Source: Calothrix sp. NIES-2100
Lineage (GTDB): Bacteria > Cyanobacteriota > Cyanobacteriia > Cyanobacteriales > Nostocaceae
Assembly (NCBI RefSeq): GCF_002368195.1
Contig: NZ_AP018178.1
Location: forward strand, 2,178,238-2,242,237
Direction of reading: 5' to 3'
Length of the DNA: 64,000 nucleotides
Below the pieces are notes generated by a model, which searched no databases, was not told the DNA's origin, and worked only from the letters and a program-made list of their open reading frames with translations. Within the stretch, counting starts at the first letter, position 1; each line of letters opens with the position of its first letter. Below, in pieces: positions 26,180 to 35,257 of this stretch. Made by a program: the position numbers and the translations under genes.

Positions 26180-26581
26180 TTGCTGCAAAATGTTACGTTG
26201 TTAGGTGTGTTGGCGATCGCTATCGGTGCAATTCCTGGTGCTGTGAGTCGCTATTATCTGACTGAATTTTGCAAAAGAGCCATAGGTACAAACTTTCCTT
26301 ACGGCACTTTTATTATCAATTTCACAGGCTGTTTATTAATGGGCTTTTTCTTCACATTATTTAAGGGGATTAAAGAATTTCCCCCTGAGATAGATTTGCT
26401 GGTAAGAACTGGTTTCTTGGGTTCTTACACAACCTTCTCAACCTACGGATACGATACATTTACGTTGTGGCGAAATGGCAAGCAGGGAGCCAGCATTTTT
26501 TACTGGGCAGGTAGTGCGATTTTAGCGGTAGTTGGTATTATCTTAGGTCGTTATTTAGCGCAGCTAATTGTCGGCTCATAG
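26180..26581 (+). CDS. crcB: Fluoride channel/exporter FluC (CrcB), first of a pair
   Basis: About 134 residues. An AAGGA ribosome-binding sequence at 26166-26170 fits a TTG start at 26180 (spacing 9); the GTG at 26171 would be too close. Four transmembrane helices are visible. Family motifs are AIGAIPGAVSRYYL (GxxxR), YGTFIINFTGC with the conserved Asn, and GSYTTFSTYG, the phenylalanine-box and sodium-site region. FluC proteins are dual-topology dimers that leak fluoride out of the cell. The second copy 65 bp downstream suggests a heterodimer of oppositely inserted subunits. The upstream LysR-type operator replaces the usual fluoride riboswitch as the visible control element. Confidence 0.92.
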   Translation: MLQNVTLLGVLAIAIGAIPGAVSRYYLTEFCKRAIGTNFPYGTFIINFTGCLLMGFFFTLFKGIKEFPPEIDLLVRTGFLGSYTTFSTYGYDTFTLWRNGKQGASIFYWAGSAILAVVGIILGRYLAQLIVGS

Positions 26582-26646
26582 CGATTCACTTCAACAAAAA
26601 TACCAATTTTCATCTAATTACCTCATTAAAAAGGCAACTTTTAATA

Positions 26647-27054
26647 ATGCAAATTACTTTTCTTCGTACTGTTATGGCGATAGCTTTAGGTGCGATGCCA
26701 GGTGCTTTAGCACGCTACTTGATAACTGAATTTACCAAAGCAACTTTTGGTAAAGATTTTCCCTATTATGGGACATTTTTTATTAATGTAACTGGGTGTT
26801 TTATCATTGCTTTGTTTTACACCTTAAACGAGGAAAAGTTTAAAAATATTTCACCGGAAATTCGGTTAATAATCGCCACTGGTTTTTGCGGAGCTTATAC
26901 CACTTTTTCGACTTACGGATTAGAGACGTTTACCCAAATAGATAAAGGCAATACAACAGTAGCTTTAATCTATTGGTTAGGCAGTATGGTAGTTGGGATG
27001 CTTGCTGTGCAATTGGGTGTAACTTTAGGTAGCCTTAATTCTAAGTCAAATTAA
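26647..27054 (+). CDS. crcB: Fluoride channel/exporter FluC (CrcB), second of a pair
   Basis: A 135-residue protein with four transmembrane helices. Motifs are ALGAMPGALARYLITEF, YYGTFFINVTGCF and GFCGAYTTFSTYGLETF. It is clearly homologous to the preceding gene but diverged, as expected for obligate two-subunit FluC pairs in which each member is fixed in one membrane orientation. ATG 26647 is preceded by a weak ribosome-binding sequence. It is probably co-transcribed from operator site E with the first fluC and possibly with the following bestrophin. Confidence 0.92.
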   Translation: MQITFLRTVMAIALGAMPGALARYLITEFTKATFGKDFPYYGTFFINVTGCFIIALFYTLNEEKFKNISPEIRLIIATGFCGAYTTFSTYGLETFTQIDKGNTTVALIYWLGSMVVGMLAVQLGVTLGSLNSKSN

Positions 27055-27131
27055 GCTAACATCTACGAGCATAAATATTGAGGATCAGGCAGTCATTCTG
27101 CTTAAGTTGACATGACTGCTACTCCTTAAAC

Positions 27132-27200
27132 TACTGCAAGCAGAGCAATTATTGAGGAGTTTTTTTCGGCAAATAGCAACTTGAGGATAGGCAAGTTTAT
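27132..27200 (-). pseudogene. Two joined internal fragments of a LysR gene
   Basis: 27132-27173 matches the lysR region encoding SMIALVAAG and FADSH (compare 11285-11332), and 27174-27200 matches the LAYPEVA region (compare 11633-11660). The order is that of the gene but the part between is deleted. The end of the second fragment contributes the DNA around the bestrophin start codon. Confidence 0.6.
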
Positions 27201-28113
27201 GGTAAAAGCATCAAAAAAGGCTGTCAAAAAATTATGGCTTAAAGAAATACTGATATTTAAAGGTTCTGTTATTCCAGGAGTTTTGGAACGTGCGCTCTTC
27301 TGTGGCGCATTTGGCATTCTGATTTCCTTTCTTTACTCCAAGCAATTGCCAGTTTCTCAACCCATTTTAGGTAGTGTAATTCCCAGTATTGTTTTAGCTT
27401 TATTGCTAGTTTTTCGTACTAATACAGCTTATGAGCGATTTTGGGAAGGAAGAAAACTCTGGGGTAGTACAGTTAACACTATCCGCAATTTAGCTTGGGA
27501 AATTTGGGTTGCAGTTGACGAAGTTGAACCTGGAGATAAAGAGCGCAAAATTACTGCATTACGTTTATTGCCGGCGTTTGCGATCTCCAAAAAGCTATAT
27601 CTCCGTTATGAACCAGCTAGTGAGGAGTTAAAACCTTGGGTTTCGCCCTCTCAATATAGCAGGTTGCAAAATATTCAAAATATGCCTTTAGAAATTTCTC
27701 GTTTGTTAGGAGATTACTTACAGCAGGAATACAAGCGAGGTCTTTTAACTAATTATCAATTGGCTAGTATTCACACTCTGATGAATAATTTGATGGATAA
27801 TGTAGGTGGCTGCGAACGCATTTTGAAAACACCAATCCCCCCAGCCTACGTCATTCATTTAAATCAATTGGTACTTATCTACTGTTTAATTCTACCTTTT
27901 CAATTTGTCAAAGATTTAGGTTTGTGGACAGGTATATTTGTCGCCATTGTCAGTTTTGCATTGTTTGGGATTGAGGAAATTGGCGTGGAAATCGAAAATC
28001 CCTTCGGTTACGACCATAATGACTTACCACTAGATAAAATTTGTCAAACTATTCAGAACAATATTGAAGAATTCATTGCTTATCAAACAAATCAAGACAG
28101 TATGGAAACCTAA
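27199..28113 (+). CDS. Bestrophin-family (UPF0187) anion channel, copy 1
   Basis: About 304 residues from ATG 27199 (MVKASKKAVKKLW). An upstream in-frame TTG lies within LysR debris and is unlikely. Family motifs are KGSVIPGVLERALFCGAFG, SIVLALLLVFRTNTAYERFWEGRKLWG, a CERIL-type segment (GGCERILKTPIPPAYVIHL), LPFQFVKDLG and EIGVEIENPFGYDHNDLPLD. Bacterial bestrophins are pentameric channels; family members conduct chloride, bicarbonate or cations. In green algae bestrophins feed bicarbonate into the thylakoid lumen, but whether this one does so is unknown. It follows the fluC pair by 145 bp and is followed by a second bestrophin. Confidence 0.9.
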   Translation: MVKASKKAVKKLWLKEILIFKGSVIPGVLERALFCGAFGILISFLYSKQLPVSQPILGSVIPSIVLALLLVFRTNTAYERFWEGRKLWGSTVNTIRNLAWEIWVAVDEVEPGDKERKITALRLLPAFAISKKLYLRYEPASEELKPWVSPSQYSRLQNIQNMPLEISRLLGDYLQQEYKRGLLTNYQLASIHTLMNNLMDNVGGCERILKTPIPPAYVIHLNQLVLIYCLILPFQFVKDLGLWTGIFVAIVSFALFGIEEIGVEIENPFGYDHNDLPLDKICQTIQNNIEEFIAYQTNQDSMET

Positions 28114-28264
28114 ATTAATTTCTCATACAAAAATAAAAATATCTAGCAGCCAAAAGGCAAAGCATATAGAAATAGGAAAATAATTTATCCATATTTCGTC
28201 TATTCAAGTAAAATAAACTAAGATGATTATGGCAAATACAAACAGGTAAGTTAGGCGCTCGAAG

Positions 28265-29191
28265 ATGGTGAAACTGATAAAAAGATCAACTTGGTTAGAT
28301 TTAGCAATTGATGTAAGAAGTTCTGTTATTCGTGCCATTTGGCGACGAGTACTAGCTACTATGATATTTGCCTTTCTAATTGCGATCGCCTATCACAAAG
28401 GAGTTGCCGTTAACCAGCCTACTCTAGCTAGTTTAATCCCTGGAGTTGTCCTTGGGCTTTTACTGGTTTTTAGAACTAATACAGCTTATGACAGATTTTG
28501 GGAAGCTTGTAAAATTTGGTATGACTTGCTCAATGCCAGTCGCATTTTATGCCGAAATATTTGGACAATTGTTCAAGTCAATAATCCCGAAGATTTACGA
28601 AATAAAATATTTAATATTCGATTGATAGCTATATTAATAACAGCGATTAAGTTACATTTAAGAAATGAGAATATAGATGACACAATTGAAAAAAATCTTA
28701 CTAAAGAACAGTATTTAGAATTAAAGCAAGTTCATAATGTACCAATCAGAATTATTAATTGGCTTGCCGAATATTTTGGACATCTTTATCACGACCAAAA
28801 AGTAATTCCCTACCGATTGTTTGTTGAATTAAATCGCTCTTTAGACCAAATAACAATGTTATTTAGCGGCTGTGAACGAATTTTAAACACACCGTTACCC
28901 AGACCTTATTCAATTCATTTAAAACATTTATTATTGTTATATTGTTTTGCTTTACCTTTTCAATTTGTACAGGCACTAGATTGGTTCACTATCCCGACTG
29001 TAGGAATTATTAGCTTTGCACTACTAGGAATAGAAGATATTGGGGTAGAAATTGAAAATCCTTTTGGTTACGATCGCAATGACTTACCTTTAGACCGATT
29101 TTGTCAAGAGCTACAAGCGGAAATTGAAACAGAATGGATTAATTGTGAACCCAATAAAATTGCTTCAGGAATAAACCTTAAAGAGAAATAG
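28265..29191 (+). CDS. Bestrophin-family (UPF0187) anion channel, copy 2
   Basis: A 308-residue protein, paralogous to copy 1. Motifs are VIRAIWRRVLATMIFAF, VLGLLLVFRTNTAYDRFWEACKIW, SGCERILNTPLPRPYSIHL, LPFQFVQALDWF and IGVEIENPFGYDRNDLPLD. ATG 28265 gives MVKLIKRSTWLDLAI. The pair most likely arose by tandem duplication followed by clear divergence, so they could form heteromeric or distinct channels. The gap of about 150 bp between them has no obvious terminator. A small unrecognised gene follows 90 bp downstream. Confidence 0.9.
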   Translation: MVKLIKRSTWLDLAIDVRSSVIRAIWRRVLATMIFAFLIAIAYHKGVAVNQPTLASLIPGVVLGLLLVFRTNTAYDRFWEACKIWYDLLNASRILCRNIWTIVQVNNPEDLRNKIFNIRLIAILITAIKLHLRNENIDDTIEKNLTKEQYLELKQVHNVPIRIINWLAEYFGHLYHDQKVIPYRLFVELNRSLDQITMLFSGCERILNTPLPRPYSIHLKHLLLLYCFALPFQFVQALDWFTIPTVGIISFALLGIEDIGVEIENPFGYDRNDLPLDRFCQELQAEIETEWINCEPNKIASGINLKEK

Positions 29192-29280
29192 CGATCCCCC
29201 GCTCCTTGACATCTCAGTATTTCAGCTTGATAGTCATGAAAATACCTGCTCAAATACTTGTAAATTAGGAAAAAACAATC

Positions 29281-29598
29281 ATGAAGTTAGACAAGTTTGT
29301 TCTAGCACAAAATATGGCTTTCCTGATATCTATCCCTCCAGAAAGTAAACTAGCTAAATTACTGGCTTTTTGCCTGAGTACAAAAGCTAGGGAAAATACT
29401 ACAGGAACCAAAATATTGGAAATGACTTATGAGCTAATGGAAAATCCCTCTAAGTTGCCTTATTGGACTCAAGACATTATGGGACAGGATTTAGATTACA
29501 CTACTGAGGAATGGAAAGCCCTGGGAGAAATGGGTATTAAGGATGCTAATGAGTTTATGGCTACTATATGGCAGGAATTAGAAAGTTTGACTTTATAA
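29281..29598 (+). CDS. Small hypothetical protein
   Basis: A 105-residue soluble protein (MKLDKFVLAQNMAFLISIPPES) with predicted helices and an acidic C-terminus (EEWKALGEMGIKDANEFMATIWQELESL). No motif is recognised. Ordinary codon use and a good start context (AAAAACAATC before ATG) support a real gene. It lies downstream of the bestrophins in the same orientation and may belong to their transcript. Confidence 0.6.
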   Translation: MKLDKFVLAQNMAFLISIPPESKLAKLLAFCLSTKARENTTGTKILEMTYELMENPSKLPYWTQDIMGQDLDYTTEEWKALGEMGIKDANEFMATIWQELESLTL

Positions 29599-30023
29599 GT
29601 GCTGTTTTCAAAATCCGAGGTTCTATAAATTTTAGAAACAGCATTAATAATATCCAAGGAGGAGCATCCATCTGGGAAAGAATTTCTCAGGTTGTGGATT
29701 TGGCAATATCAGGGGTAATACACGAACGTAGCTATAACATATTACCCTGGTGCCACTCTGGACACCGATGAAAATAGAACATTGGATTTTAAATAGTTAT
29801 AAGAGTAGGTATCACCCTATAAATAAAAAATGAAGTCGCAAGTCGCTTTTCGCAAGTATTGAACTAAGCCAGACACTTCGGGTGGGGTTTTTACCTACCT
29901 TGAGATACAAGGACTTTTTCGCCCACAATTCCACTCGGTTTTAAACCCTCACTGTTTCAATAAATATTTATTGTTTACTTTTAATTTTCTAGGTGTGTAC
30001 AAAGTGACAATAAGGAAAACAGT
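29599..30023. other. Intergenic region, nothing recognised
   Basis: About 425 bp ahead of the double-globin gene. There is no plausible gene with a good start, no repeat and no operator of the CCTAAAAGTTAT type. Confidence 0.5.
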
Positions 30024-31994
30024 ATGTCTTTAAATGTTGAAATTTTAGAGCAGAGTTTTGCAAAAGTTAAACCCCGTGCTAATGAATTTGCAGCCAGCTT
30101 TTACGATAATCTTTTTCAAGCACACCCAGAGGTAAAGCCGTTATTTGCCAATACTGATATGGTAAATCAACAAAAAAAGCTGTTAAATTCTCTGATTTTG
30201 GTGGTAGAAAATCTCCGCAATCCAGAAGCTTTAAGTCCAGTTCTCAATGCACTAGGCGCGAGACACATCGGCTATGGTGCTATTCCCAAATATTATGGGC
30301 CAATAGGGGAAGCTTTGCTGCTCACATTTGAGCAGTATCTTGTTGAAGATTGGACTCCTGAAGTTAAAAAAGCTTGGCTAGATGCTTTTACAGCTATTAC
30401 TGCATTGATGTTAAACGGTGCAGGTGTAGATAATGCACCATCAGTAATTAAATTAGATAAATCAGAGATAGCAGTCAATTCAGAACAACAAGCATCTATA
30501 AAACCAATTGAGCAAAAATTAGAGGAAATTCCCCTAGAACCAGCCCAAGAAATTTTCACAGAAATTCCAGAAAAAGAATATTCAGAATTACCTATAGAAA
30601 TATTAGTAACCAGTTTTGAAAAAATTAAACCCTGCGGTGACGAATTTGCAGCCAGCTTCTACGAAAATCTGTTTAAAGCGCACCCAGAAATGAAACCACT
30701 GTTTACTAAAACAGATATAAAAAACCAAGAGAAAAAATTGTTAAATTCTCTGGTTTTGGTAGTCGAAAATCTCCGCGCTCCCGAAGCTTTAGGGTCAGTT
30801 CTCAAAGCTCTAGGAGCTAGACACGTCAGCTATGGAATTATTCCCAAATATTATAGACCACTGGGGGAAGTCCTGCTGGTAACGTTTGAGCAGTATCTCC
30901 AACCAAATTGGACTCCTGAAATCAAAAAAGCTTGGCTAGATGCTTTTAGAGCAATTACTGCGTTGATGTTAAAAGGAGCGGCGGAAGAATCTGCACATCA
31001 AGTTGTCCAAGCAGAGAAACCTGTACCAGCTGAAAAACCTGTAATTTTAGCAAAATCTACAACATCAAAAGCCGAAATAGCCAAAGAATCTCAGCTATTG
31101 CAGCCCACAGCAACACAAGAGAAAAAATCTTTGATATCAATTCAGTTTGATGGTGATGTTTTAAAAGAAATTATTAATAATTTTACTGTTAATTATCAGC
31201 AATTTCAGACCAAAATTTCAGAACAGCCATTAAATCAAGTCCTCAAACAAATTCCTCGGAAACTTATTGATGCTTTCTGGATCACACCAACATGGATAAT
31301 CGCTATAGCTTCAGCAGTCATTTTTACGGTGGTTGTTGTGATTGTCGATGATAATTCTGTGTTGGGAAAGGCTTTCGGTTCTGCTGACACTATTAGTTTG
31401 GTAGTGGCGCTAGTTTTATTCATTAAGGAAACTCCAGATCGCCGCAAACAATTTCACTATCAAGCTTGGAGTACAATTGATGCAGCGCATGGGGTAAAAG
31501 TCAGTTACGCTAGAATTCTCGCACTTCAAGATTTGAACGAAGATGGTGTTTCTCTCAGAGGTTTGGATGCTCCTAGTGCAGAGTTAGTAGATATTAATCT
31601 CCCCAATGCTAATTTGAGTAATGCCAATTTGATTGAAAGCGATTTGACTAATGCCAATCTCAGCCATGCCAATTTAGATAATGCTAATCTCTCTCAGGTT
31701 AAACTTAGTGGTGCAGATATGAGTCATGCAAAACTGGGTTTTGCTCGCTTGAGTCAAGCTAATCTCAGTAGTGCCAATCTCAGTGGTGCTAATTTGATTT
31801 GTGCAGATTTGAGTCATGCCAACCTGAGTGGTGCGAATTTGAAGGAAGCTAGTTTGAGTGGTGCTAACCTGGAGGGAGCCTACCTGACTGGTGCGAATCT
31901 TAAAAATGCTAAAGTCAGCGATTATGAACTCAGAAGTGCTTTCAAGGAAGGTGCGATTATGCCGGATGGTACAAAATATCGCTCTGAGAATTAA
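30024..31994 (+). CDS. Membrane protein with two globin domains and a C-terminal pentapeptide-repeat domain
   Basis: A 656-residue protein. Globin 1 spans residues 1-135 and globin 2 spans 188-320. Both have SFYxNLF.AHPE.KPLF (helices A-C), distal Gln candidates (Q49/Q50; Q235) and proximal His in ALGARHxxYG (H81; H267), so both should bind heme. A Pro/Glu linker (about 320-370) leads to two hydrophobic helices (about 421-441 and 455-468), then a right-handed pentapeptide beta-helix at 515-632 (A(D/N)LxxA repeats). Closely related tandem globins with an inner duplication are unusual. Single-domain globins of this type sense or detoxify O2 or NO. With nos 9 kb away, an NO-related role is a reasonable inference, not shown. 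Confidence 0.85.
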   Translation: MSLNVEILEQSFAKVKPRANEFAASFYDNLFQAHPEVKPLFANTDMVNQQKKLLNSLILVVENLRNPEALSPVLNALGARHIGYGAIPKYYGPIGEALLLTFEQYLVEDWTPEVKKAWLDAFTAITALMLNGAGVDNAPSVIKLDKSEIAVNSEQQASIKPIEQKLEEIPLEPAQEIFTEIPEKEYSELPIEILVTSFEKIKPCGDEFAASFYENLFKAHPEMKPLFTKTDIKNQEKKLLNSLVLVVENLRAPEALGSVLKALGARHVSYGIIPKYYRPLGEVLLVTFEQYLQPNWTPEIKKAWLDAFRAITALMLKGAAEESAHQVVQAEKPVPAEKPVILAKSTTSKAEIAKESQLLQPTATQEKKSLISIQFDGDVLKEIINNFTVNYQQFQTKISEQPLNQVLKQIPRKLIDAFWITPTWIIAIASAVIFTVVVVIVDDNSVLGKAFGSADTISLVVALVLFIKETPDRRKQFHYQAWSTIDAAHGVKVSYARILALQDLNEDGVSLRGLDAPSAELVDINLPNANLSNANLIESDLTNANLSHANLDNANLSQVKLSGADMSHAKLGFARLSQANLSSANLSGANLICADLSHANLSGANLKEASLSGANLEGAYLTGANLKNAKVSDYELRSAFKEGAIMPDGTKYRSEN

Positions 31995-32274
31995 GCTCAA
32001 GAACAATTTTTTTTCGTCAGTCACTATAGGGAAACCTGCGTACACCGTTGAGTTTAGCTGTTTTCATAGGATAGGGATTACTGCAAGCATCAGAACTTTG
32101 TCACAGAGGACAAATTTTAAACCATTTGAATGCAATTATATACCGAGGCGATCGCACTGCTGACATCTGCCCCTAGCTGACTAAAATTTGCCCTCTATGT
32201 TTGCCGCCATTGTCATTTAAACTGGAAGTAATAGATATTTTAAATCTATCAATCAATTCAAGTCTAAGTTACAA

Positions 32275-32304
32275 CTTAACCTAAATTAAACCTTTACTTA
32301 ACCT
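32275..32304 (+). promoter_or_regulatory. Pho box (SphR/PhoB-type) upstream of ppk1
   Basis: Three 8-bp direct repeats at an 11-bp period: CTTAACCT (32275-32282), TTAAACCT (32286-32293) and CTTAACCT (32297-32304), separated by 3-bp spacers. This matches the cyanobacterial Pho box consensus PyTTAAPyPy(T/A). The ppk1 ATG lies 129 bp downstream, so ppk1 is probably under phosphate-starvation control. Confidence 0.8.
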
Positions 32305-32433
32305 CAATTCAAACATTCAGAATAGAAATTAAATTATCTTTGGTTGTTCACTAGACGAAAATCAATTGTTCAGAAGAGTTTAAGTGAAAAATAATAATTT
32401 AGCTTAAATAATTTAAATTGGGTGCAAACAATT

Positions 32434-34572
32434 ATGAGTAAAACCAAAAAGACTAGCAAAAGTATTAATTTAACTAATTCTCAGTATTACTTTAATCGAG
32501 AATTAAGCTGGTTGGAATTTAATCGGCGGGTGTTGCATGAGGCGTTAGATGTCCGCACCCCCTTATTAGAAAGACTGAAATTTACTGCTATCTTCAGTTC
32601 TAATCTAGATGAATTTTTCATGGTTCGTGTTGCACTGCTTAAAGAACAAGTTCAAGCACAGTTCAGCCAGCAAAGTATCGATGGACGCACCCCACAACAA
32701 CAATTAGAAGCAATCTATCAATGTCTGCATCCAATGGTGATGGAACAGCATCGTTACTTTGAGCAAGTGCTGCGCAAAGAAATGGCATCGCATGGTATTC
32801 ATCTTCTTAATTACATTGATATTACTCCTGAACAGCGTAGTTACTTACAACAACTATTTCAAAACAAGATTTTTCCCGTTCTCACCCCCCTAGCAGTCGA
32901 TCCTAGTCATCCCTTCCCCTTGATGGCTAATCTCAGTCTCAATTTAGCAGTCGTAGTCAAAGCTCCCAACACAGGAGAAGAAAAGTTTGCTAGAGTTAAA
33001 GTCCCAAATATTCTACCTCGCTTTATCTCGTTACCCCAGGAATTACAGCAACATAATGGTAAGTTAAATTCCTGGACAGGTGTGGCTATAGAGCAAGTTA
33101 TTGCTCACAATTTAGAAGCTTTATTTCCGGGGATGATTATTAAAGAATATCATCTATTTCGCTTAACTCGTGATGCAGATTTAGAATTAGCAGAAGAAGA
33201 AGCGGATGATTTATTATTAGCAATTCAGCAGGAGTTACGTAAGCGTCATTTTGGTGGCTCTGTAGTGCGATTAGAAATCCAGCCATCAATGCCTGATTCA
33301 GTCCGACAGATGTTAATGGCAGAAATGGAACTGGCTAAGAGTGATATTTATGAGATAGACGGCTTATTGAATTTGAAAGATTTAATGTCGTTTATGAAAT
33401 TGCCTTTGCCTAACTTGAAAGATCTAACTTGGACACCAGTAATTCCACCCCGTCTGCGTCATTTCCATCAACCTAGTAAAATCGCCAATATAGATGGTGA
33501 GGAAAGCAATATTTTCGCAGTAATTCAGCAAAAAGATTTGCTAGTACATCATCCTTATGAATCTTTCCGGGGTTCTGTAGAGTTATTTATTGCTCAAGCT
33601 GCTCGCGATCCCAATGTATTAGCAATCAAGATGACTCTTTATCGCACTTCGGGAGATTCGGAAATTATCAGTTCTCTGATTAATGCGGCGGAAAGCGGTA
33701 AACAAGTTGCTGCGATCGTCGAACTTAAAGCTCGCTTTGATGAAGAAAATAACATTACTTGGGCTACTAAATTAGAAAAATCTGGTGTTCATGTAGTCTA
33801 TGGATTGGTAGGACTCAAGACTCACACCAAAATCGTGCTGGTGGTGCGTCAAGAAGGAGAAAATATCCGGCGATATGTTCATATTGGTACGGGAAATTAT
33901 AATGCCAAAACAGCCAATTTATATACTGATGTGGGATTACTAAGTTGTCGAGAAGATTTAGGAGCAGATTTAACCGATTTATTTAATTATTTGACAGGCT
34001 ATTCTTGCCAAGATTCTTATCGCAAGTTGCTAGTATCTCCTGTGAATATGCGTACTCGCATTATTGAGTTAATCCACAGAGAAATCGAGCATTGTAAAAA
34101 CGGCAACAGAGGTCATATTATCGCGAAAATGAATTCTTTAGTTGATGCCGAGATTATTACCACTCTCTACGAAGCTTCTCAAGCGGGGGTAAAAATTGAC
34201 TTAATTGTCCGGGGAATTTGTTGTTTGCGTCCGGGAGTTCCCGAAGTTAGTGAAAATATCAGAGTTATTAGTATTATCGGTCGGTTTTTAGAACACTCGC
34301 GGATATTTCACTTCTATAATAATGAACAAAGTGAAGTATATATTGGTAGTGCTGATTGGATGCCTCGCAACTTAGATCGGCGGGTGGAAGCTGTGACACC
34401 AGTTGAAGATGCCGATATTGTACAAAATTTACAAAATATTTTAGCAATCATGCTATTAGATAATCGACAAGCGTGGGAACTACAATCAGACGGTTCTTAT
34501 ATGCAACGTCACCCCGATGAAAATGATCAAGAACGGAATGCCCAAAATATTCTGATGGAAAAGACACCGTAA
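32434..34572 (+). CDS. ppk1: Polyphosphate kinase 1
   Basis: About 712 residues from ATG 32434; a GTG four codons earlier is less likely. It catalyses reversible transfer of the ATP gamma-phosphate onto polyphosphate. The four PPK1 regions are present: the N-terminal YYFNRELSWLEFNRRVLHEA, the head domain, and two PLD-like C-terminal domains with DPNVLAIKMTLYRTSG, GLKTHTKIVLVVR (catalytic His H464) and YVHIGTGNYNAKTA, ending with SADWMPRNLDRRVEA. Length fits the family (about 690-740). A Pho box upstream links expression to phosphate supply. It is followed by a repeat-rich 680-bp gap. Confidence 0.96.
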   Translation: MSKTKKTSKSINLTNSQYYFNRELSWLEFNRRVLHEALDVRTPLLERLKFTAIFSSNLDEFFMVRVALLKEQVQAQFSQQSIDGRTPQQQLEAIYQCLHPMVMEQHRYFEQVLRKEMASHGIHLLNYIDITPEQRSYLQQLFQNKIFPVLTPLAVDPSHPFPLMANLSLNLAVVVKAPNTGEEKFARVKVPNILPRFISLPQELQQHNGKLNSWTGVAIEQVIAHNLEALFPGMIIKEYHLFRLTRDADLELAEEEADDLLLAIQQELRKRHFGGSVVRLEIQPSMPDSVRQMLMAEMELAKSDIYEIDGLLNLKDLMSFMKLPLPNLKDLTWTPVIPPRLRHFHQPSKIANIDGEESNIFAVIQQKDLLVHHPYESFRGSVELFIAQAARDPNVLAIKMTLYRTSGDSEIISSLINAAESGKQVAAIVELKARFDEENNITWATKLEKSGVHVVYGLVGLKTHTKIVLVVRQEGENIRRYVHIGTGNYNAKTANLYTDVGLLSCREDLGADLTDLFNYLTGYSCQDSYRKLLVSPVNMRTRIIELIHREIEHCKNGNRGHIIAKMNSLVDAEIITTLYEASQAGVKIDLIVRGICCLRPGVPEVSENIRVISIIGRFLEHSRIFHFYNNEQSEVYIGSADWMPRNLDRRVEAVTPVEDADIVQNLQNILAIMLLDNRQAWELQSDGSYMQRHPDENDQERNAQNILMEKTP

Positions 34573-34638
34573 TTATAGAGCGCAAGTAAATAAATATATG
34601 GCGGTTCTCAGCCCTTGAGAGGTGAACCCCACCCCCAA

Positions 34639-34664
34639 CCCCCTCCCCGCAAGCGAGGAGGGGG
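34639..34664. terminator. GC-rich hairpin 3' of ppk1
   Basis: CCCCCTCC and GGAGGGGG form an 8-bp stem around CCGCAAGCGA. It could end the ppk1 transcript, but the same kind of text recurs inside MITE 2, so it may be only a repeat. Confidence 0.45.
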
Positions 34665-35030
34665 CTATGATGCATTGGTGTCAACTTACAGCAATTTTCA
34701 GGTAAATGAACCACAAACAAACCTCACTTCCATTCCTCTCTCCTAAGAGGAGAGAGGCTTTGATTTTCTCCCCAACGCTAGTAGGGAAGGGGCTGGGGGT
34801 TAGGTCTTTTCATTGTGGTCTAAATACATGAAAACTGCTGTAACCCTGTTCTGTCACTCTCCGAAAACATTTGCTATTGCTGAATTCTAGAGCTTTTGCA
34901 TAGCAAGCGATCGCACGATTATTTCCTAATTACAAATACCTGACCCATTTTTTTCTAATAGGAAAGCTTGTATTGATTGCCTCATAAGGCTTCTAGCAAT
35001 CGCCCTTCCGGAAAGTGACAGAAGAGGGGT

Positions 35031-35217
35031 AACGTGAAACTCTTGCCAAGACGTGATGAGTGCGTTTTTTCGCTTCCCATCAAGCAAGATCCGCCGCGTC
35101 ACCCCACCCCAGTTTTGTCTAAAGCCAAAACTTCCCCTCAGAGCAGGCTCTGAGGGGATTGAGGGGTGGGGTAAAATGCCTGTAGAATAAGCGTTAGAAG
35201 CACAATTTGACACGTAT
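35031..35217. repeat. MITE 2, decayed copy in inverted orientation
   Basis: Reverse-complement homology to 54942-55121, including AAAATGCCTGTRGAATAAGCG, CACCCCACCCCAGTTTTG and AACGTGAAACYCTTGCCAAG. The outer ends found in the 54924 copy are largely lost here. Confidence 0.7.
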
Positions 35218-35257
35218 GGCTATGATGTAGCTCATTTGATGAGGAAAAGCTATATAA

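Larger units (their letters stand above)
34573..35257. other. Repeat-rich intergenic region after ppk1
   Basis: Contains a strong hairpin at 34639-34664 (CCCCCTCC...GGAGGGGG), another G-rich hairpin-like block near 34740-34800, and an inverted, decayed copy of MITE 2 at about 35031-35217. No gene was recognised. Confidence 0.6.

Noticed and set aside
29568..29771. A 67-residue open frame after the 105-residue gene
   Set aside because: It overlaps the end of the supported gene in another frame and lacks a start signal.
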